Positions 59,228 through 64,000 of a stretch of 64,000 nt of DNA are shown here, one piece after another. This DNA is from an uncultured Burkholderiales bacterium (GTDB lineage Bacteria > Pseudomonadota > Gammaproteobacteria > Burkholderiales > Burkholderiaceae_C): contig CALMYH010000033.1 of NCBI GenBank assembly GCA_937873395.1, positions 1 to 64,000 of the forward strand, given 5' to 3'. Position numbers and translations under genes: made by a program. Each line of letters begins with the position of its first letter. Position 1 is the stretch's first letter. The notes below the pieces were generated by a model. The model saw only the letters and a program-made list of their open reading frames with translations, did not search any database and had not been told where the DNA came from.

Positions 59228-61285
59228 TCAGCCGGCCGGGGACGCGCCCGGATCGCCTCCGGGCGTTTCGTCGACATCGATGGCCAGATGCAAGGGCGCG
59301 GCCAGCGCGTCTTCTTCGCCGTTTTCGTCGCCACTGTCCTCGATATCGGCGTCGCCGGGCAGGTCCAGCCGTTCGATGACGCTGCCCGTGACATCCAGCG
59401 CAATCTCGTCGATGGCGCCGAGCCGTATCCGCACATGCGCGCCGCGCGGCAGTCCCTCGGTGCCCAGCACCGGCAGCACCAGCGGGAGCATGTCGGCGCG
59501 CACCAGGTTGTCGCGCACCAGGGTGGCGGTGAGTTCGCCAATCTGCTCCTGGCGCAGGTAACGCAGGGTCCAGAAGCGTTCCATGCCGTTCTGGAACCCG
59601 TTGTAGGCGCTGTAGGCGGCGTCGAAGGCGCTGACCACCGAGAACAGGCTGGCATCCTTGGGCTTGAAGGGCGCGGCCAGCGCCGCTGTCTTGCCGAAGC
59701 GGGCGCAGGCGATGATCTGCCACTGGTTCACCAGGTCGACGTAGCGGCGCAGCGGCGAGGTGCTCCAGGCATAGCAGCGCACGCCGATGCCGGCGTGGGG
59801 CTGGGCCTTGGTGCCCATGCGCACCTTGACGCCGGGCGCCAGGCTGGCCTGACTGCGGTAGATGCCGGGCACGCCACAGTCGGCCAGCCACTGCCCCCAG
59901 GTGCTGTTGGCCAGGATCATGGCCTCGGCCACCATCAGGTCCAGCGGCTCGCCGCGGCGGCGTGTGCCGATGTGCACCTTTTCGCTGCCATCGGGCTGGT
60001 CGCCTTGCACACCTTCCAGCCGGAAGCTGTAGTCGGGACGGGTGAAGGTCTCGGGCTTGCCCCGCACCTGTTCGCGTTGCGCTTTCTGGTGCAGCGCCAG
60101 GCGGTGCAGGAAACCCAGGACCGGGCGCAGGGCTTCGACCTCGGTGGTCGCGGTCGTGCCTGCCGAATCGCCGGCCAGCCAGTCGGTCGTGATCACGTCG
60201 TCCAGGCGGTCGTGCCGCAGGTTGATCGCAATCGGCACCCGCTCCAGTGCGGTGCGGCTTTCCAGCACCGCCAGGCTGCTCTCATCGATCTTCAGGTACA
60301 GCGAGACCGCCGGGCAGGCCCGACCGGCTTCCAGCGTGTAGGCCTGCACCACCGCATCGGGCAGCATGGTGATCTTGTGGCCGGGCATGTAGACCGTGGA
60401 CAGCCGCTGGCGGGCGATCTGGTCGAGGGCGTCGTCCGGGGTGATGGCCAGCCCCGGGGCCGCAATGTGGATGCCCAGGGTCACCGTGCCAGAGCCCAGG
60501 CCTTGCAAGGACAGGGCGTCGTCGATCTCGGTCGTGTGCGAGTCGTCGATCGAGAAGGCCTGCACGTCGGCCAGGGGCAATTCCTCGGACACAGCGGGCA
60601 CAGGCAGGGCCGGGAAGCCCGTGCCTTTGGGGAACTGCTCGAACAGGAAGCGCTGCCAGTGGAATTCGTAGGCGCTGGTGATCGCGCCTGCGCGCTCCAG
60701 CAAGGTCAGCGGGGCCAGCTTGCCCTGGCGCGCGGCCTCGACCACCGCTTTGTACTCGGGCGAATTTTTGTCGGGTTTGAACAGGATGCGGTAGAGCTGC
60801 TCGCGCACCTCGGCTGGGCAGCGGCCCTCCAGCAGCTCGGCCGCCCAGCTTTCGATGCGCGCCTGCACCTGCTTTTTCTTTTCGATCGCGGCCAGTGCCT
60901 GGGCGAGGATGTCGGGCGGGGCCTTGCGGAACCGACCTTTGCCAGCCCGCCGGAAGTAGTGTGGGGCACCGTGCAGGCAGACCATGGTCGCCACCAGCTG
61001 CTCGGTGCTGGCCTGGGCACTGAAATAGTCGCGCGCCAACTCCTCGAAGCCGAATTCGTCTTCGGGAGCGAACTCGTAGGCCAGGTCCAGCTCCATGGTC
61101 TCGGCCAGCGCTGTGGCCGCCGGCATCAGCAGGGTTGGTGCCGGTTTTTCGAAGCGCAACAAGGAGTTTGCGGTCTTGACCTTGACCCGCTTGCCGGTGT
61201 CCAGCTCCACCTGGAGTGAGCTTTCGGCTTCCGAGAGGAGGCGGCCGGTCTGGAGTTTGCCGGCTTCGTCGAACAGAATGTACAT
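59228..61285 (-). CDS. RNase II family exoribonuclease
   Basis: RNB-domain protein of 685 aa degrading RNA from the 3' end. The catalytic block SIDDSHTTEIDDALSLQG contains the metal-binding Asp residues; an S1-like domain is at the C-terminus (about 590-685) and is acidic. ATG 61285 (MYILFDEAGKL) is preferred over ATG 61294 because GACAAT ends 7 nt upstream of it and homologues start here. Shorter than RNase R (about 800 aa). Confidence 0.9.
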   Translation of the reverse strand: MYILFDEAGKLQTGRLLSEAESSLQVELDTGKRVKVKTANSLLRFEKPAPTLLMPAATALAETMELDLAYEFAPEDEFGFEELARDYFSAQASTEQLVATMVCLHGAPHYFRRAGKGRFRKAPPDILAQALAAIEKKKQVQARIESWAAELLEGRCPAEVREQLYRILFKPDKNSPEYKAVVEAARQGKLAPLTLLERAGAITSAYEFHWQRFLFEQFPKGTGFPALPVPAVSEELPLADVQAFSIDDSHTTEIDDALSLQGLGSGTVTLGIHIAAPGLAITPDDALDQIARQRLSTVYMPGHKITMLPDAVVQAYTLEAGRACPAVSLYLKIDESSLAVLESRTALERVPIAINLRHDRLDDVITTDWLAGDSAGTTATTEVEALRPVLGFLHRLALHQKAQREQVRGKPETFTRPDYSFRLEGVQGDQPDGSEKVHIGTRRRGEPLDLMVAEAMILANSTWGQWLADCGVPGIYRSQASLAPGVKVRMGTKAQPHAGIGVRCYAWSTSPLRRYVDLVNQWQIIACARFGKTAALAAPFKPKDASLFSVVSAFDAAYSAYNGFQNGMERFWTLRYLRQEQIGELTATLVRDNLVRADMLPLVLPVLGTEGLPRGAHVRIRLGAIDEIALDVTGSVIERLDLPGDADIEDSGDENGEEDALAAPLHLAIDVDETPGGDPGASPAG

Positions 61286-61336
61286 GGGCGCCATTGTCCC
61301 ACGCGGGAGCTCCGGGCCCTGAGACCTGCGGCGGGT

Positions 61337-61966
61337 TCAGTCAGCCAGTTGCAGGAAGGCCATCAGCCCGTCCAGGTGTTCGGGGAAATCGCTGATCGCA
61401 TGGTCGGACCCGGGCAGCACATGAAGCTCGCCGCCATGGCAGAACCCGCACATCTCCCGCCAGTCCAGCACCTCGTCGCCCTGGGCGATCAGTGCATACT
61501 GGAGCGCAGGGGTCACCGGCGCGCTGGCCGCCATCCGCTCCAGTCCGGTTTCCAGCTGCTGCAGCTCATCCACGAAGGCTGGCTCGAAGAAAAAGCGGTC
61601 GTTCGGGTCGTGCCAGGCGGTCTGCTCGCCGATGTGGCGAGCCAGGTCGCGTGCCGGGTGGACGGCCGGGTTCAGCAGGGCGCGCTTCCATGCCTTGGCC
61701 AGCCCGATGTACCGGGCATAAAACCCTCCCAGCGAGGAGCCGATCACCGCCGAGCGTCCGGCTGGCCAGTGGGCGGTTCCCTCGCTCACCACGGCCATGG
61801 CCGCCGCGGGCGAGGGCGGCAACTGGGGGCACCACCAGGTGACACCGGGGTGTTCGCGCCTCACTCGCTCCCCCACCAGCCGGGCCTTGGTCGAGCGGGG
61901 GGACGAACGGAAGCCGTGCAGGTACAGCAGGTGGGTGACGGCTGGGGGATCGGAGCGTTCGTTCAT
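61337..61966 (-). CDS. YqiA-like alpha/beta-fold esterase
   Basis: Protein of 209 aa. LLYLHGFRSSPRSTKA at the N-terminus and the nucleophile elbow GSSLGGFYA match the YqiA/YcfP group; GSDHAISDFPEHL supplies the catalytic His. Esters of palmitoyl-CoA or short p-nitrophenyl chains are known substrates of E. coli YqiA. CATACT lies 6 nt before the ATG at 61966. Divergent from rodA by 76 bp. Confidence 0.87.
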   Translation of the reverse strand: MNERSDPPAVTHLLYLHGFRSSPRSTKARLVGERVRREHPGVTWWCPQLPPSPAAAMAVVSEGTAHWPAGRSAVIGSSLGGFYARYIGLAKAWKRALLNPAVHPARDLARHIGEQTAWHDPNDRFFFEPAFVDELQQLETGLERMAASAPVTPALQYALIAQGDEVLDWREMCGFCHGGELHVLPGSDHAISDFPEHLDGLMAFLQLAD

Positions 61967-62042
61967 GGCAGCAGTATGCCGGCCTGCGGGGCGCGCACGA
62001 AGGCAGAGGGGCTGTAGGGCGGCCGGGGGATAATCGCGTCCG

Positions 62043-63197
62043 ATGGCCGTCGTGATCGAAAAACCCCACCTGCTGCAGCGTCTGGCCCCGGTGTTCCGGG
62101 GGTTTGACGGTCCGCTGCTGCTGGCCATCCTGATCCTGGCCGGCTTCGGTCTGGTGACCATGTACTCGGTCGGTTTCGAGCAGGGCACGCGTTTCACCAG
62201 CCATGGACGCAACATGTTGCTGGCCGCGGGTGTCCTTTTTGTGGTCGCCCAGGTCCCTCCCCAACGGCTCATGACCCTGGCCTTGCCGATGTACCTGGTG
62301 GCTGTGCTGTTGCTGGTGGGTGTGGACCTGTTCGGCATCGAGCGCAAGGGATCGCAGCGCTGGCTCAACGTGGGTGTGGTGATCCAGCCCAGCGAGCTGA
62401 TGAAGATCGCCATGCCGCTCATGTTGGCCTGGTGGTTCCAGCGCCGGGAGGGTCAGCTCAAGCCGGTCGATTTTCTGGCCGCTCTCATCCTGCTGTCCTT
62501 GCCTGCCGCCCTCATCCTCAAGCAGCCGGATCTGGGCACCACCTTGCTGGTCGTGGCCTCCGGCCTGTTTGTCATCTTTTTTGCCGGGCTGAGCTGGAAG
62601 CTGGTCGTGCCGCCGCTGGTCCTGGCGGCGGCGGGCATCGTCACGCTCATCCTCATGGAAGAGCAATGGTGTGCGCCCGGGGTCGACTGGAAGGTCCTGC
62701 GCGCCTATCAGAAGGTGCGGGTCTGTACCCTGCTCGACCCGTTCCAGGATCCGCTGGGCAAGGGCTTTCACATCATCCAGGGCATGATCGCCATCGGTTC
62801 CGGCGGTGTCTGGGGCAAGGGCTTTTTGCAGGGCACCCAGACGCACCTCGAATTCATCCCCGAGCGGGCCACCGACTTCATCTTCGCCGCCTTTGCCGAA
62901 GAGTTCGGGCTGGTGGGTACCCTGGCGCTGATGGTGGCCTTCCTGTTCCTGATCCTGCGCGGCCTGATGATCGCCCTGGATGCACCCACCCTGTTCACGC
63001 GCTTGCTCGCCGGCGCCATGACGCTCAACATCTTTGTCTATGCCTTCGTCAACATGGGCATGGTCAGCGGTATCCTGCCGGTGGTGGGCGTGCCTCTGCC
63101 GTTCGTGAGCTACGGCGGCACGGCCATGGTGACCCTGGGGGTGGGCCTGGGCATCTTGCTGGCCATTGGCCGTTCCAGGCGCCTGATGCAATCGTGA
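62043..63197 (+). CDS. rodA: SEDS peptidoglycan polymerase RodA
   Basis: Glycosyltransferase of 384 aa with ten membrane helices for lateral wall elongation. GSQRWLNVGVVIQPSELMKI, the long periplasmic loop with ERATDFIFAAFAEEFG, and LPFVSYGGTAM are RodA/SEDS motifs. Start ATG 62043; GATAAT (62029-62034) lies 8 nt upstream. No mre genes or PBP2 gene nearby in the window. Confidence 0.95.
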   Translation: MAVVIEKPHLLQRLAPVFRGFDGPLLLAILILAGFGLVTMYSVGFEQGTRFTSHGRNMLLAAGVLFVVAQVPPQRLMTLALPMYLVAVLLLVGVDLFGIERKGSQRWLNVGVVIQPSELMKIAMPLMLAWWFQRREGQLKPVDFLAALILLSLPAALILKQPDLGTTLLVVASGLFVIFFAGLSWKLVVPPLVLAAAGIVTLILMEEQWCAPGVDWKVLRAYQKVRVCTLLDPFQDPLGKGFHIIQGMIAIGSGGVWGKGFLQGTQTHLEFIPERATDFIFAAFAEEFGLVGTLALMVAFLFLILRGLMIALDAPTLFTRLLAGAMTLNIFVYAFVNMGMVSGILPVVGVPLPFVSYGGTAMVTLGVGLGILLAIGRSRRLMQS

Positions 63198-64000
63198 GCA
63201 CTGCTCCATTCTGTTCCGTGGCCCTGGTCGGGGCCGGCAACATGGGCGGCGCCATGCTGGCGCGCCTGCGCGCGCTGGGCCGGGCGGTGGCGGCGTGCGA
63301 CATCGACCCGGCACGACAGCGCGAGGCCTCTGCGCTCGGTGCCGCCGTGCTGACCACCCCTGCGGAAACGGCCCAAGCCCTGGCACCCGATGGTTTGCTG
63401 ATCGTCTGTGTGGTGGACGCCAGCCAGTGCGATGACGTGCTGTTCGGTCCTGACGGGGCGGCCGCCCGGCTGTCGCGTGGCCAGGACGTGTTGCTGTGCC
63501 CGACCATTGCGCCGGAGGACGTCGAGCGGCTGGCGCGGCGTCTGACCGATGCCGGCGTCGGCTGCATCGACGCCCCGATGTCCGGCGGCCCGGCCCGGGC
63601 GCGCGAGGGCCGCATGAGTCTCATGCTGGCGGCCCCGGCCTCGGTGCTGGCACGGCGGCGCCCTCTGCTGACCCAGCTGGCGGACCCGTGCTTCGAACTC
63701 AGCGAGCGCCCGGGTGACGGGGCCCGCACCAAGCTGGTCAACAATCTGCTGGCCGGCATCAACCTGGTTGGCGCGGCCGAGGTGCTGGCGCTGGCCGAAC
63801 GCCTGGGCCTGGACGCCAGCCGCACGCTGGACGTGATCGAGCAGTCCAGCGGACAGAGCTGGATCGGCTCGGACCGCATGCGCCGCGCGATCGCGGGTGA
63901 CTTTGCGCCCCGCGCCCACGTGACCCTGCTGGAGAAAGACACCCGGCTGGCGGTCGAGGCAGCGAACCGGGTCGGTTTTCAGGGACCCCTGGGCGAGCGT
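63194..64000 (+). CDS. Beta-hydroxyacid dehydrogenase (3' truncated by window edge)
   Basis: The first 269 codons. GTG 63194 overlaps the rodA stop (GTGA). Near the N-terminus VALVGAGNMGGAMLARL is the NAD(P) Rossmann loop; DAPMSGGPARAREG is the substrate-binding signature of the 3-hydroxyisobutyrate / tartronate-semialdehyde reductase family, and TKLVNNLL holds the catalytic Lys. Typical length is about 290-300 aa, so roughly 25-30 codons are missing. The product may be a 2-hydroxy-3-oxopropionate or L-threonate-type dehydrogenase; substrate uncertain. Confidence 0.9.
   Translation, partial: MSTAPFCSVALVGAGNMGGAMLARLRALGRAVAACDIDPARQREASALGAAVLTTPAETAQALAPDGLLIVCVVDASQCDDVLFGPDGAAARLSRGQDVLLCPTIAPEDVERLARRLTDAGVGCIDAPMSGGPARAREGRMSLMLAAPASVLARRRPLLTQLADPCFELSERPGDGARTKLVNNLLAGINLVGAAEVLALAERLGLDASRTLDVIEQSSGQSWIGSDRMRRAIAGDFAPRAHVTLLEKDTRLAVEAANRVGFQGPLGER

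Noticed and set aside
59105..61219. A 704-codon plus-strand open frame opposite the RNase II gene
   Set aside because: Shadow frame; the minus-strand frame has the RNB catalytic motif.

Overview
The window is GC-rich chromosomal DNA (about two thirds G+C by eye) from a betaproteobacterium, most likely of the order Burkholderiales and Comamonadaceae-like. The evidence is: a class A RNase P RNA; a complete dcw (division and cell wall) cluster from mraZ to lpxC; a DksA whose zinc-finger positions are Cys-Thr-Ser-Ala; the order cobW-like / dksA / STAS / hslV / hslU; and short GC-rich repeats of a kind I associate with Comamonadaceae. Almost everything is core housekeeping. I see no prophage, IS element, CRISPR array, tRNA or rRNA.

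Layout. 1-3.2 kb: end of an acyl-CoA catabolic operon (biotin-carboxylase subunit of an acyl-CoA carboxylase, acyl-CoA dehydrogenase, thioesterase) and a convergent DUF2784 membrane protein. 3.3-10 kb, minus strand: a HAAT-type (Liv-like) ABC importer with an acyl-CoA ligase. 10.2-12.9 kb, plus strand: a divergent AtuA-like / small partner / crotonase operon, separated from the importer by a perfect 14-bp palindrome. The carboxylase, dehydrogenase, importer, ligase, AtuA-like protein and crotonase could together take up and degrade a branched or terpenoid-type acid; this is inference from context. 13-24 kb: assorted genes (amidotransferase, epoxide-hydrolase-like enzyme, ATM1-type exporter with a LysR regulator, pyrC, htpX, FAD protein) and rnpB. 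24.3-28.7 kb: a NUDIX / metallo-beta-lactamase fusion, then dapF-DUF484-xerC. 28.8-35.9 kb: DsrE-like protein, COG0523 GTPase, dksA, a STAS protein and hslVU.

36.1-55.1 kb is the dcw cluster: mraZ, rsmH, ftsL, ftsI, murE, murF, mraY, murD, ftsW, murG, murC, ddl, ftsQ, ftsA, ftsZ, lpxC. It is preceded by a sigma70-type promoter overlapping four 10-bp-phased MraZ boxes. From rsmH to ftsQ every gene overlaps the next. 55.3-64 kb: ruvC, a CdsA-like/PlsC pair, mtgA, a TonB-like protein, an RNase II family enzyme, a YqiA-like esterase, rodA, and a truncated beta-hydroxyacid dehydrogenase.

The most unusual material is small-scale. Short repeats sit at the junctions hslV/hslU (2 x 84 bp), ftsW/murG (2 x 89 bp) and murG/murC (116 bp). 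Each forms an open mini-ORF whose stop overlaps the start of the next gene, so the start-stop chain survives the insertion. A relative of the 84-bp repeat lies inside the acyl-CoA dehydrogenase gene and is read in the same frame, much as Rickettsia palindromic elements are. A second pattern is a -10-like hexamer (GAYAAT type) 6-8 nt upstream of many start codons, which suggests leaderless or very short-leader mRNAs.
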